Numbered from the stretch's first letter, positions 22,817 to 36,176 are shown. The stretch: 64,000 nucleotides of DNA from Trichinella spiralis (GCA_000181795.3 CM012953.1:19873272-19937271), one strand, 5' to 3'. A program made the numbers and translations. Notes: generated by a model from the letters alone, not told the origin.

Positions 22817-25758
22817 GTAATAAAAATTCAAAGTCACGGTTCTCTACCAGTACTAGTTAGTCGATGGATATTTATTTATTTACAAGCAGTAATTTTAATT
22901 TTTTTACTTCGGTAAAACAATCATTCTGCTTCGAAGCAAGCACTGAGGAGGTAATTTTGAAGCAACTCATTCTGCTAACTTGGTGCGGGCTGTTTTCTTC
23001 CAATGCAAACATTGCAGTGACAAAAATAGTTGTATGAGAAAGTGGGAAAATTTATTTTACTATCTTTGAAATGACAAACAAATTTTTATTGTCACCAGTG
23101 AGCAATGTTTGCTAAAACTGAAAGGTTAAAACATAAAAGCGGCCGATCTTTTAGAGCTATTTTCAATTTTCTCATAATTACAATACGGATGCTTACATTT
23201 TTGCTTATCTATATATTTAAAATTATAATTTTATACTGTTCGGCTTTTCGAAAAGAATGTACACACATAAAGATGCTGCTGCTGCTGTTATGGACGTCAT
23301 TCATTTTTGTGTGAATTTGCCGTCAACAGTGCAAACAAAGCTTGAACCAACTTTCACTGATTTAACTTTTGTAACTAACGTGAAGCTAAGCTTTCCAAAT
23401 TTCAGATTACTTTCACGAAATTGTATTTTCTGAACATGCCTAAATGTTCATTTTCTGTACACTGTGTTCAGCAGCAGTATTTCACTATTCATATTTAAAT
23501 TTCTGATTAGAATTGAAAAAAAAATATATATATGTGTAATTTGCTGGTATTCTATTTTTTGCACTTTCTTATCGATCATTTTATGAGAGAATATTTTTGT
23601 TTCCTTTTTTATCTTCGACGGACAAAACAGAATTTATTCATCACGGCACCTGGCACATACAATCACTGTCATTTAAATTGTAAAAAAGTTGCATTAACCA
23701 GAAGATGTAAATAAGATATTTACATTTTTTTCAAAAAATATATTATAAATGTAATTGGGGTAATTTTTAATTTTTTAAACGACATTAATAAAACTTTAAT
23801 AAAGTAGGAAAAAGAAATTTTTTTTTTCAACTTAATTCTTCATCGTAAACAACGAAATCAAACGATTTATTTGTAAATTTGACAATCACTCTAAATGGAA
23901 CATTGAAAAGCAATAAATATTATGAAAATTTTTCACGATGAGACTTCGTTCAATGTTTTTCACACACACATCCACAAATAATTCAATATTAGGCTTCTAT
24001 TTATATAGATCAAACACGATCAAAGTAAACTTTTATGTTTATCGTGTGCACACAAATTCATCATTGTTGTTTGCACAACATTTTGAAAAATCTCAAAGTA
24101 AATTTTTATCATTTCAATGATCAAATTGAAAAATAATTGCAAAAAGTTTCTATTAAAAAATAAAAATAATTAATTTTCATAAACAAAATTATTTAATTTA
24201 ATATTGATCTATTTATCAAACCGCTTTATTTCATTTTTGTTCCATTTTCCTGGTAAAATGGAAATGGAAATGTAGGCGATGAAAATGTAATTGATAAGCT
24301 ATTGTTGCCGTTGCTAAATGAAATTTTCTGTTTTCTTTTCTATAAAAATAGCAGAAAGCTATTTTTAATAAAAATTTTTCTTAAAAATGAAAGAAAAAGA
24401 ATAGAGAAAAAAATCTCATTGATAAAAACTGGGAAATTGCAAAAAAGCATTGCAACTGTAATTTTCATTTTTCCCATGAACTTTTATAATTAAGATTTGA
24501 AAATTCCATTTCAAAACTCTCCTCATGTCCTTGGCTTGTAAAAATAAAGTTGCATTTTAATTCTACCAAAAAAAAGTCAAACTATAAAAACAGATGATAA
24601 TGTTGTTTGCACTGTTGTAAAAGTAGAAAAAATTTCTTCACTGTTCAGCTATTTTTTCTTTTCTTTTTTTTTTACTAATCTTTTATTAAAAATGATAATT
24701 GTTATATGAATATAAAATTGCACACACACACACACACGCAGAAACTCATGCACAACCTGCGTGTGTCCTTTGAAAAGTATTTCAAATAATAATAAAATTT
24801 TAAGCATGAAAAATATTTTTATAATAGAATAGATTTTAATCATTTTAAAGGTAATTTTGTAGACCAAACTTCCGCTAACTTTCTTGTCGTTTGAAACTGA
24901 CTCTTCCATGGCATTAAATTTTTGTCCAAATTTTTCTCTAAATATCACAACACCGTCTGTTACAAATGTTATTTCCCATAAAAAGTACAACATGTGAAAT
25001 TTCAAATCAAAATATTATTCTCTATAAAATAATATTCAATAAAATACTCAACAATATTTTAATAACAGTGAAAAAATTATTACACTTTACACGCAGGTTG
25101 ACCAGCTGCTAGTTGTGAAATCAAATCGACTTTTAAATCTTTTTTCAAAATTTTACATCTAAAATTTTATTTCAATAACGTTGAATTTATCGATAACGTA
25201 GAATGTTTTTGACATTTCACTATTTATTACTATTTTTCTGCAAAATTATATTTTAAAAATATCTTTTTACAAAGAATAAATGTATATACACATATCTTGA
25301 AATGAATTTTTTGTTCACATTTTCATAATTATTTTAATAATGAGATTACTTAACATAGTGCAGGATATTTTTTATAAATTATTTTCTCAAAAAAATGTTT
25401 CATGGCAAAAGCTTTCATATTAAAAAATGCTTATATTGCAGTCTTTTTTGAAATACTTTAGATATTCTTTTAAAATTCATTCAAAAGCAACCTTCATTCA
25501 TTCATATTTCTTCAAATTGAAATACAATTCCATTTCATCATTAAAAAAAATATTCTATTGAAATTTTCTTCAACAGTGTGAAATTTACAATGTATCTTTT
25601 TTTTTTTTGAATTTTTAGTTAGCTTTCAAAATTTACAAATTATGATCAAATTCGATTTAAATGCATATATGCATGCTTGAAATATTAATTTAAGTAATAA
25701 GTAGCAGATGCTGATGAGACAATGCTTTTGATAAATTGTTTTTGTACTTTATTTTTAG

Positions 25759-27665
25759 ATGTCGATGACAGTTTGCCTAGCTGGAACCTGTTTTCTAAAT
25801 AAAATTAATATTAATATGAATAGTATACAAATAGCTGAAGAGATTCCATTACAAAATCACGTCACTCGGTTGTATCGTCTTTATAATAGATGCAGTGGAA
25901 GGTACCTTCAAATGTATGTGAAAGCAATAAACGCTCGTGGAAAGTCGAAGAGTCCCTTGAGTATGACATTTTTCAATGATTTTTTTATGTTAAAAATATT
26001 TTATTCTATTTTATTTAAAAATAAAAATTAAGCCTATGAACTTATTAAAAGGTAATGAATGATTGATCACGATTCTGTGACTAGAATAAATACCCTTATC
26101 ATCATGATGCGACAAATTTTGCTTGTTCACCACGAAAATGGATCGTTTAATTTTCATTTGAATAATCCTTTTTCTACCTGTCAATTTAAAATTTTTTTTA
26201 TTATTTAAATTCTATAAAATTTCCATTATAGCTCAAAAAAATTATCAGTTGTTTTAATGATTTTCAAGTCGTAAATTAACATTTTTTCGCATTTGTTCAA
26301 ATTATACTTCAACTTTTTAAAATAAATGAAAAAGGCGTGGGAAAAATTTATGCTTTATTGAATGTGCACTATTTAAGGGACTAATACAGAAATATTTAAA
26401 TGGAAAATAGCGATTTTGTAAACTATTATCTTAACTATTTTATCAGCATATTTTTATTTACTAAAAGTATTGATTATATTATTATTATTCTTATATTATC
26501 ATGTATTGGCTTAATTCATATTCCATTCATAAATAAATAAGCAAATAAGCAAATATTGAATTCATGGATAAATAAATGCATTAGTAGGTTGCAACTGAAA
26601 ATTGTCAATTTAAATATACATGTTCCCTAATAGAGATGTGCATTAGTAAATGTATTATATGTTTTTGTTTTCGCAGGTGATAAAATCTGCTTGCACAAAC
26701 TGAAAGTTAAAGTAAAATTATCATTTTATAAAGACCAGAACTGACAACGATTCTCCATTGCATAATTTTTTTAATCGATATTTTTGGTAGTCGCTTGTTT
26801 AGCATATAGAAAAGGATCGATCGATTTCAATGTTAAATGACTCACGATAAATTAGCACTTTAAATTTTTAATTAGTCTTCGTGCACTGTGACGTGTCTGA
26901 ATGATTTGATTAATACATGATTCTTGTGATTTTATAACATAAATTTTCTTGTATTTTCAACTATTCAACGCAGAAAGTAAAATTTTTTACACGTATAAAA
27001 AGTACTTTGTTTGATTTAATTCGATTTGTTTTTAAATTTCTTGTTTAGAGTTGTATGTTTTGTATAATAAATTTCACTTTGTGGCACATTTGTCTGCTTG
27101 AATTTAAAAATGTTGCAAAATGTGAAATTATTTTTAACTTATTATAAATAAATGTAATCATAAAGCGGAATTGAATTATAGCTTTACTAAAAGTTGAAAC
27201 AGACTGCTATGGTGGTCGAGTACGAATTCAAAGCAAAAAATTTCGAAAATATTTGTGTTTTAATCGAAAATTACGGGTTACGGCTAGAGTGAGTTTGTAC
27301 TATATTTAAAAAATTATAACATTAAATTGAATTTAAAGCCTTCTCTTAAGTACAATGGTCGCAGCGAAAATTGTGTATTTGTGGAGCGCATATCGGAAAA
27401 TTTTTACACTGAATTCGAATCAGCCTCTCAGAAGGGCGCCTTTTTGGGTTTTAACAGCAGAGGACTATTTTTGCATCCAACCATGCGGTCACGTGAGCCG
27501 CACTGTTTCCAATTCATCAAAGAAGAACAAATAAATCCAATCGAAGAATTTCGAGGCATTGATTATGGACCTTCCCGGCGCATACGCTCTCGTGCAAAAT
27601 GGAAAAAGAAGAACCACACGCAGCCAAACATCACTCTCACTCCTCAACTTTTTGAACTCCGTTGA
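25759..27665 (+). CDS. FGF8/17/18-type fibroblast growth factor (EGL-17-like)
   Basis: A secreted beta-trefoil growth factor that should activate an FGF receptor tyrosine kinase; in C. elegans the matching ligand EGL-17 guides migrating cells. Three exons join cleanly: 25759-25960, 27182-27288 and 27339-27665 (211 residues from the ATG at 25759). Exon 1 has RLYRLYNRCSGRYLQMYVKA, aligning to the FGF8 YQLYSRTSGKHVQVL strand. Across the junction SPLTLLKVETDCYGGRVRI aligns to FAKLIVETDTFGSRVRV. Exon 3 has ENCVFVERISENFYTEFESA, aligning to the FGF8 CVFTEIVLENNYTALQNA strand, then a basic tail. The ATG directly follows an acceptor (TTTTTAG), so either a trans-spliced leader joins here or an upstream exon with the signal peptide is missing. 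A strong hydrophobic signal peptide is not evident. Confidence 0.8.
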
Positions 27666-28835
27666 AAAAAATCCGTTTTATCTTTTTTTTTACTTTTCTC
27701 ATATATCCCCATTAAAACAAATATTTTTATCTTTCGCAAAAATTATTTAAATTCATTTAAAAAATAATGTATGCGGCATTTATTCTACGAAATTAAAAAC
27801 CGTTTAAAATTTATTCATTAAATGGACTTTTAACATTTAAATATTAAATTTAAAATTAAAATGAGGTGATTTTATGATGAAATTTCAATCATCTTAATAC
27901 CACAATATTATAATATCATTCTAAGTATTTAACAAAATTACTTATGATCAAATATTTAAAATGATGAATAAAACAAATGGACATTATTTTTATCTTAATG
28001 CAGCTTTTAAATTTGTTAAAAAACATTTTATAATTTATTTTTAAAATTTATTTTAATAATCCAATCATCAGAAATAAAAACTTGAACTTCAAATGTATAA
28101 TACAGTACAAAATAAAAGTACCTGCATTTTTATTAACAGTATACCATAGCGAAAATCGAAGCTGTTGTTGTTTTTATTGGACACAAAAGAAGAAACGGTG
28201 ATTGTTTTCTGTAATGAAAAATTTTTTTCTGCGGCAATTGTATGTGACGAATAAAGAATACTGTCCAATTTGATGAAGATAGGATACTTTTATACACTGA
28301 GTTAATTTTGATATGGTAAATTTGCAACACGTATTTGCTTTTTGTGTGAAATTTTAAGTTTGTTGCAACATCATTTATTTTTATAATTTCAATTTTCATC
28401 TTCTGCATGCAACACTGAAATATTACTAATTGAATATGCTTAAAAACAACTTTATTGCATAGTTTACTAACTTATTTTACTGTTTGTTTTTTGATGGGCA
28501 TGATTTATTGTTTGAATCATTTTATTAATCACGAATTGTTAATTATTGTAAAAAGAACGAATATTTTTTAGTAATCATTTTAATCAGCTTTATACTTTTA
28601 CATTTTACTTTATAATTTATATAATCTGGTTATTTATAATTTTATAAGTTAGGTTATATTTTAGTTATAATTTAGGTTATTAATATTTTTCAATTTAAAT
28701 CTTCAAAGGGATTTTGATGAATTTTCAACGAAAGGAAAACATAGCTTTTGCTTGCATTTTTTGGTGTGAACTGTTTTTTTTTGTTTTAAGAATAATTCTG
28801 CTGAAAGTATAGTTAAATTTTTTTTGAATTTTTAG

Positions 28836-31217
28836 GGACAGAATGCTTCGCATTTGGAAAAAGAGACTACTGATGAATTTCCTGCAAATGATCATTTTTA
28901 CGGTCTTGTTAACGTAAAAATTGTATGCAGTATTGTTATTTCTGTTGTTATTTATATTTTTGATTTTGTTAGTTTGGGAATACATGTTATTGCAATTCGG
29001 TGATTCAAGCTTTGTATTTTTGTCGGCCGTTTCGCGAGAAGGTGCTCAATTATAAAAGCCAAATGAAGAAAGCTGGTACAATTGCAAGACTAAAAATTTT
29101 TTCAGATTTTAATTTGCAATTAAATTTTCTTTAGGAAATCAAAAAGAAAATTTGCTGCTTTGTCTTGCCGATTTGTTTCATAGCATTTCAACTCAGAAGC
29201 GACGAGTTGGTACAATTGCCCCTAAAAAATTCATCGGTCGATTGAAAAAGGAAAATGGTAATGTTGTTTCTATATTTTATCTTACAACAGCTCGGATGAT
29301 TAACGTTCAGTTGTTCATTATTTTAAAGTAAATGTTTTATTTGGTAGGCGTTTTATTAATTAATGAGAAATTTTGCTGAACTTGTATTTTTTAGATACAT
29401 CAGAATTGAATATAATAGTTGAACTTTAACTTTATTTTTACTTTTTAATTAGTTTGCGATTGATGAGTACATCTTTAAAAAATACTGATTGTTTTAATTT
29501 TTTCTATCATAGTTAAACTAGATTAATTCGAATTTGTCTGATTTTTGAATAAATAAAAAAATGTATATTCATGAATTGGTCATTTGCGATTTGTATTATG
29601 GCTTCGTTGAATAAGCAGGGAAAGGATTATGCAAATTATGAAAATTTAACTTTGCTTAGTATTGTCTCTATGTGATCTTTTCAGTAATGAATTAAAGATA
29701 GATCGAAAAGATTGATCAAGAGCTCTGTCATCAGATATACAGCAAATGAACAAAAGTGAAATCTTTGTGGAATTTATGTAATACTTTTGTTATCATGTTA
29801 AAACATTGTTGACTTTCTTCATGTTCTACTGCGATTTTTGAATAAAATATTATCATTATTATTATTATTATTATCATTTGCTTAAAATTGAAAGTGCTTA
29901 CAGTTCTGGTTAATATTGCATTTAATTTTCAATATATACGAAAAGTCTGAGGTTGAATTTTATTTTCTGACAGAACAGTTATTTGATTGTTTATCTTTAA
30001 AAAATTTTTGAGAATTGTCGATATGTTTAGATTTGTTCGATAATTACATGCAACAGGATGCGCATGAATTTTTGAACTATCTGCTCAACACCGTTGCTGA
30101 CATCTTGCTTGAAGAGAAGCGACACGAAAAGCGTATTTCTGGCGGGCATAAAGTTGGCAGCAAAGGAACGACAGATACAGTTTCGCAAACAGATGGATTT
30201 GGCGACAATGCGAGCTCCAATCAGACGCAGGTTAAGGATAAATTGGCCGAACATACTTGGGTGCACGACGTTTTTCAAGGCACATTGACCAACGAAACAC
30301 GATGCCTCAATTGTGAGACGGTATGTGGGGTACTTTTTCATTTGAAAATTAAATGCAATTTTGCATAAATTATTTCATTTTTTAGCTTTATAATGTAAGC
30401 CACTTTTGCTGATAATGTTTTTTTATAATTATGCAATTGAATAGCAGTATTTTTTAATTAGTAAAATAACTGATCGTATTGTTGTTGTGTGTAGGTTAGC
30501 AGTAAAGATGAAGATTTCCTTGACCTCAGTGTGGATGTGCAACAGAATACGTCTATAACTCATTGTTTGCGGGAATTTAGTGCAACGGAAACACTTTGTA
30601 ATGAGCATAAATATTATTGTGATATTTGTTGTTCTAAACAAGAAGCTCAGAAGAGGTGAACATTTGATTCTAATAACAGCGTAATCGTTCTGATTTGTTT
30701 TTATTTGCAGAATGCGAATCAAAAAATTACCACTGATACTAGCGTTGCATTTGAAGCGTTTCAAATACGTAGAACAGTATAATCGTTATACGAAATTGTC
30801 TTATCGAGTGCTTTTTCCCCTAGAGCTTCGCCTCTTTAATACCGTATAATTTTAACTTATGGATATTTTTTCTGTATTTTGAAAAATTTTGCTTTTTTGT
30901 TTTCTAGTCCCACGATGCGGTCAATCCTGATCGTATGTACGATTTAGTGGCCGTCGTTGTTCACTGTGGCAGTACACCAAATCGAGGACACTACATTACA
31001 GTGGTCAAATCACAAGGATTTTGGCTTCTATTTGACGACGATGTTGTAGATGTAATAATTGTTTTTTTTTCGTATTCATATAACTTGGCATTTTGTTTCA
31101 TTTCAGAAAATGGATCACATTAATATTGAAGATTTTTTTGGTATGGCCGCTGATGGTAGCTTGCAGAAAAATTCTGAATCCGGTTACATACTTTTCTATC
31201 AGGCTAGAGATATCTAG
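28836..31217 (+). CDS. USP46: Ubiquitin-specific protease, USP12/USP46 orthologue
   Basis: A cysteine protease that removes ubiquitin. USP12/46 works with the WD proteins WDR48 and WDR20, and in C. elegans USP-46 stabilises glutamate receptors. Eight exons join in phase: 28836-28913, 28973-29075, 29135-29257, 30031-30320, 30495-30655, 30711-30843, 30908-31051, 31107-31217 (380 residues). The Cys box is [37 protein letters not shown] follows, then two CxxC zinc pairs (CLNC and CDIC), LHLKRFKY, and the His box [20 protein letters not shown]. The end [12 protein letters not shown] is typical. The insert rich in G, S and T near 30130-30240 is longer than in human USP46. The first exon with the start codon was not found; the known family start suggests only about a dozen residues are missing. 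The catalytic Cys, His and Asp are all present. Confidence 0.93.
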
Positions 31218-32491
31218 AGATATCGATTGTGAAGTTGTCCATAGTAGTGAAGGCAATTTTATAAGCAAATATCAATCATCACAGTATTGTGCAATATTTT
31301 ACAGTAAAACGGATGAAAATATTCTGTTAATATTGATTTTCTTCCACCTCAAATCAATCAAATTAGAAAGATGCCTAAAGGAGTAGTTAATGAATGCAGC
31401 GAAATGTAAAAAAAAATCAATTTTAAAGAAGAGATGAAAAATAATAATCAAAAAAAAAATACAGTAGTAAAAAATGGACTACATTTTCAAAAGTTCTGTT
31501 CAATCAGTTGTTTAATAATCGTCGACAAGTATGCTGCTTTTTATAACGGAAAATTATTTGCACAAACAAAAAAAAATAGAGAAAAGGAACAGTTTAAAAA
31601 AATAAATATAAGCAGTTTATTTATTTTAAGAAAAGAAAAACTACATATTCATCCACTGAGATGGTGTTTTTGAATGCGAATCATTTCCAATTAAGTTAAA
31701 CAAGTTGTAAAATATGCAATGAATTTTTTTTTACAGTACTGAAATAAAAATAAAGTATAAGTTGAAAAATTGTCCGTATGGATGGTTGATTAATCATCAC
31801 AATAATTATTTTCATTTTCAATAGCAATTCCAAAAGAAATTGTTCGATTATTCCACAAAATTTACATTTTACCAATTTGAAATGAGTAGGAGGAAATTTA
31901 TTGTAATTTCTTTTTCTGTATTTGTAATTTGAATGCACATTTTTGAATAAAATGAAATAAAATGGTTGGTTGTTTTATTTTTTAAGAGACTTTTAAATTA
32001 ACTAGAGGAAAGAGAGAAAAAAAAAGTATTCACAGTTATCATCTATCAGTCAGTCAACCTGCTTATCTCTGCGTGCTGTCTCTTAGTTGAGCAAATGGAA
32101 ATTCAATTTCACAGTAAGCAACGAGAGATGTGGTTTTTAATTCAAAAAATTGTCGTAATGCAAAATGAGCAAATGTGTTCAGCAATTTTAAAAAAAAGAA
32201 GAAAAAAACCATTTTACCCAATGAAAAGCAATTTTTTGAGGATGAAAAAACTTTCCTTCCTGGCAAGGCCATGCATGTTATAACCAATATTATAATTTTC
32301 TTTCCCAAAATATTTTCGTTTAAAAACTTTGAAAATAAACAAATAAATAAAATAGCAAAAAACGTTCATCTTCATTCAACAGTGCTACTGGCCGTCATCA
32401 GGCCCACTGTTCAGCAAAGTACTGCTTTGTTGAATAAGGAGGAGGAGGAGGAGCAGAAAGGAGACAGAGGCAAAGAAGAAAATTAATTGCT
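31218..32491. other. Convergent 3' flanks of USP12/46 and KMT5A copy 1
   Basis: AT-rich sequence between two genes that point at each other. It has many poly-A and poly-T runs, as expected of untranslated tails, with AATAAA-like signals on both strands (for example near 31600 and 31945). No coding region is recognised. Confidence 0.4.
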
Positions 32492-33762
32492 TCATGATCG
32501 AACAAGCCATGGGTTGGCTTCGACGGCGTTTTTCCGACGATCACCATAATCGTAAAGCAATTCTTCACCAGCTTCAATGTCTCGTTTGGCTAAAAATATC
32601 ACATGAGGTCTGTTGTTGACTTCTAAAATTTTCGACTTCAAATTCGATCCCTTTGCCGAGTGATTCAACAAACGTCCTTTGTGAACGGATTCTCGAGTCG
32701 CGTCAAGACTACAGAAGAGAAGTAAATAAATAAATAATTGCATAATTATACTATAAAATATAATCAAAAAATTCTCCTTACCAGTACTGTTTGCCTTTGA
32801 AGTAGAAGTAGAACATATAACAACCGATACGAGAATTTTTTTGATATCGTTCTTCTCGACGTTGCGCTTCAGCACTTTCGATCAGTTCACCGCGATATTC
32901 GACGACAAATTCTTCATGGGCAAATTTTCTCTTCGCAATAACGCCACGCCCTTTGATGGGAAATTCACGAACCTCAAGATCATCTTCACAAGCATAAACA
33001 ACGGCGTCGGTAAATTTTCGAATTTGCTCCGCCTAAATTGTGCAAATTTACTATCGAACATCCAACAAAACAACTAAATAAATAAATAAATAAATAAATG
33101 GAAAACTTTTATTTCTGCCACACTTCTTCGAGAACTTTTACGCAATTGGAAATAATTTGTAATCACTGAATTGCCATTGCAACCATTCTTTTCTCTACTT
33201 CTGAAAACAATCAAATTATTAATTAACATAAAACAACAAACAACAACAACACAAAGTACTTTTGCTGTTGATTATTCGACTTTTCACTCGAACTTCCTAC
33301 CAAATCGGTAGACAATAATAATTGCCTTTTGCCAAGAGCGTTCGATGAGTTGCGTGGCTGAGTGGTGCTTTTTTTAGCCGTTTTGACAGCCGATGACGCT
33401 TTGGTCCTTTTCACCTTGGGCGCTTTCCTTTTCTTCTTGCTAACGACATTTTTCGCCGATCCGTTCGAAAAGCTTCTACTCGTCGAAGCATCACCATTTT
33501 TCGCCTTTGGCCGCTTGTTCTTATTTCCATTCAAAGAACCATCACAACCGGTAACAGCAGTATCGCATGCGGCGAAAGCATCACCATCACCTCTACTACC
33601 ACCACCACCACAATCACTGCTGGACGACGAAGCAATTTCGTCATCTTGTACCGACGATGCGCCATTTCCAACATCGACATTTTTATTAAAACCGTTCAAT
33701 TGTCCAGCTTTTCCAACTGTTGTCAACAAATTGTTGTTCGTCGCGCGCCTAATATTGGGCAT
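32492..33762 (-). CDS. KMT5A: Histone H4 lysine-20 monomethyltransferase, KMT5A/PR-Set7 copy 1
   Basis: A nuclear SET-domain enzyme that adds one methyl group to histone H4 Lys20, needed for chromosome compaction and cell-cycle control (C. elegans set-1). Exons on the minus strand: 33762-33260, 33200-33107, 33032-32782, 32708-32492 (354 residues). The start is the first ATG in frame (MPNIRRATNNN). Exon 1 is low-complexity, with an S/G-rich part and a basic KKKRKAPKVKRTK nuclear-signal-like part. Exon 2 carries the PIP-like motif VITNYFQLRKSSRRS, equal to ITDYFPVRRSSRK in human KMT5A. The SET domain has KGRGVIAKRKF, FVVEYRGELIE, GRLLNHSAKG (the cofactor-binding NHS) and EELLYDYGDRR, ending NPWLVRS. 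Intron positions and phases equal those of copy 2 at 48781. The exon 2 donor (GTTTTC) is weak but keeps the conserved position. Confidence 0.92.
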
Positions 33763-35536
33763 TTCGTATTTATTCGATGAAATTAATCGAACGCAAAATG
33801 AACAAGAACAAAAACAATATTTATCCACTGTTTTCAAACGTGTGCGATCACTATTTAACAATAAAAGCGATCAACTTCCGCCATCCATCGAACAACAACT
33901 CGACAACCAACCGATATTGTCAGCTGAAATTGTAAAAACAACATCATCTCAATTTTCCAGACAATTATTAAAAATAATTATTCAAAAATGATCCAAATCG
34001 AACACAACACGCCCAACCGCAGCAAAGAAATTGAACTACACCATACAGTAACGATCAATCATGTTTCACAACTGCAAATTCAATTCAATTTAAAAAATAC
34101 AACCATTAAATTATATTTAAATTAATTAAAAAACAATTTCATCTTTTTTCTGACAAAATTAACTAAAAGTATCCAATTAAAGAAAAATAATTAAAAATAA
34201 ACAATTGCAACATTTTCATTGGTACTTAATTCACATGCAAATATACAGTAAACCACTGCATTTTGGTGGAAACTTTTTTAGTTAAAAAAATCCCACAAAA
34301 AGTTGAAAAAAAACAAAAATAAAATATTCACTTGAACAATTTCGTAACCACGAATATTTCATTGGTGGCAAAAAGTCAAAGTCGAACATTCACAAACGAG
34401 AGTACCATAAATGAAACTTCTTTCAAATTTATTGCAATGCTTTTACAAATTGATGAATATGTCAAAACAGAATTGTGAAATTAACAGCATTTGAAAAAAA
34501 AAAACTTTTTTTTGAAACAACTCCGACACGAATGCTTGAAAAATTTACCAGTGAAGAAAATTGACACTTCTGAAAACACAATGTTCAAAATGGAAATCAA
34601 TCGAACAACAAACAGTTCGATTGAGTTGAATTAACTGAAAAATTAACAAAAATTATTTTTTCTACATATTAAAATATACACGAAGCTGTGAATTATCGGA
34701 ATTGTTTTGAAGTCATTTTAATTTATCATTTTTCTTGACTAAAACTTTGTGCTGAAAAAAATTATAATACCGTCTATGAAAAGAGTTGATCTTAGCTAAT
34801 TAACCGACAAAATTTGAATACCGTACATTTCCAAACAGATATAAAAAAACAAAATCTTTCCAAATGAATACTACTAACCTCACAGTGACACACATCTGAA
34901 GAAATTATCCTATAATTATGATGCGATGGTTAACAAATGGAAGAAAAATAAAAAAGAGAAATATGAACAGTTAATTAGATATATCACTAATAGAACTATT
35001 TCGAATCGGAGCTGTTTTTGTTAGAAAACAAAGTAGTGGAGAAAATATAAATTACCAACAATTTTAAAAAGAAAAACATAAAAAATAGTCAATATAAATG
35101 CAGCACAGCTATTGATACAAAAAAGGGTAAATTTCACTTGTCCATTGTGTGTTGTAGTAAGGCAAATCGGATAAAACGATAAACAAGTTCAAAACGTAGA
35201 CGTCATGTTCCCATTTCTTCATTGAACAAAATACAATTTTAAAATTCTTTTCAAAATTATCAAAAAACAATAAACAACAACGCGTTTACAAATATCGTCA
35301 TGTATGATAATAACAATTTATTGATTTCTTTTTAGATTTAAATTTATATCTAATTCGCTTGTGGAAAAAATAAGCAATTTCAAAATTGCTGCAAAATTAT
35401 CCTCTGATCATATCAGTCTAGTAGAGAAATTGTTTGTGCATAATGGAATTAATTTTATACAAAATAGTTAAAAATCGAATTTACAAAACGTCTTAATTAC
35501 ATAAACATATACTGACGAACATGAAAAACTGAAATT
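33763..35536. other. 5' flank of KMT5A copy 1, no recognised gene
   Basis: AT-rich sequence upstream of the minus-strand KMT5A gene. I see no coding exon or repeat. It should contain that gene's promoter, but I cannot point to one element with confidence. Confidence 0.35.
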
Positions 35537-35860
35537 TCACAGTATGCAACAATGACATTTGATTGAATATAGATTTAACGATGAAGCAGAATTTTTCTCA
35601 TCAAGCGTTATGATATGATACTTCACTTTTCTCTTCTTCTCACATTGCATTCGCGTTTTCATGTTCACTTTATCAAATTGTAACAGTAATTCAAATTTCT
35701 TCTCTTTTTCAATAATTTCTTTCTCACAATATTTTAATAATCTTTTAAAGAAAGGATCATTGCACAAAAAACGGCACGTTGCTATCTGTTGCCGTTGCTT
35801 TTGGAGAATTGCGCATTCAACTTTCAGGGCAAGATTCCAATTTGGAAATGCTTTTGGATT
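35537..35860 (-). CDS. Unrecognised lysine-rich small protein, terminal exon
   Basis: A minus-strand open frame of about 105 codons ends at 35537. It runs LALKVECAILQKQRQQ, then CNDPFFKRLLKYCEKEIIEK, and continues K/E-rich before ending KCHCCIL. The K/E-rich segment looks helical, perhaps a coiled coil. The first in-frame methionine is well inside the frame, so an upstream exon is likely. A minus-strand ATG near 35860 opens a different frame that ends quickly. It is transcribed away from strawberry notch and shares the promoter-like region near 36000. I do not recognise the family. Confidence 0.35.
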   Translation of the reverse strand, partial: NPKAFPNWNLALKVECAILQKQRQQIATCRFLCNDPFFKRLLKYCEKEIIEKEKKFELLLQFDKVNMKTRMQCEKKRKVKYHIITLDEKNSASSLNLYSIKCHCCIL

Positions 35861-35984
35861 TCATTTTCGCTTTTATTAAAATAATACAATTTTAAGCGTT
35901 AAAATTTCATATTTGAAAAAAAAACAATTCAATCTGCTTCTGCAATTTACACCGAAAAACGACAAACAAAATTAGCGTGTTTTC

Positions 35985-36130
35985 GACTCCCGCCAAAATA
36001 TACCGTGCGTAGGCGGAGAAAATTTTTCACCAATCATCACGCGCAGCCATTGCTTTTTTCTCATTGGTCAATGCGAGCGCATAGGCACCGAGCGTTCACA
36101 GATTGTTTAGTCGAAGCAGTTGCGGCGATA
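35985..36130. promoter_or_regulatory. Possible bidirectional promoter with E2F-like and CCAAT sites
   Basis: Just upstream of the strawberry notch start lies a GC-richer patch. TCCCGCCAAAA at 35988-35998 is the reverse complement of the canonical E2F site TTTGGCGGGA. CCAAT lies at 36030-36034 and ATTGG at 36063-36067, in opposite orientations. GCGC-type dinucleotides are common here and rare in the flanks. The arrangement fits a shared, growth-linked promoter for strawberry notch (+) and the small gene at 35.5-35.9 kb (-). This is read from sequence only. Confidence 0.4.
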
Positions 36131-36176
36131 GAGATACAGCGCTAGCTCCGCTGTGTTTGTTCTATGCTTCAAATTG

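Noticed and set aside
33362-33991. 209-codon plus-strand open frame.
   Set aside because: It is antisense to exon 1 of KMT5A copy 1, whose minus-strand frame joins in phase to a SET domain.
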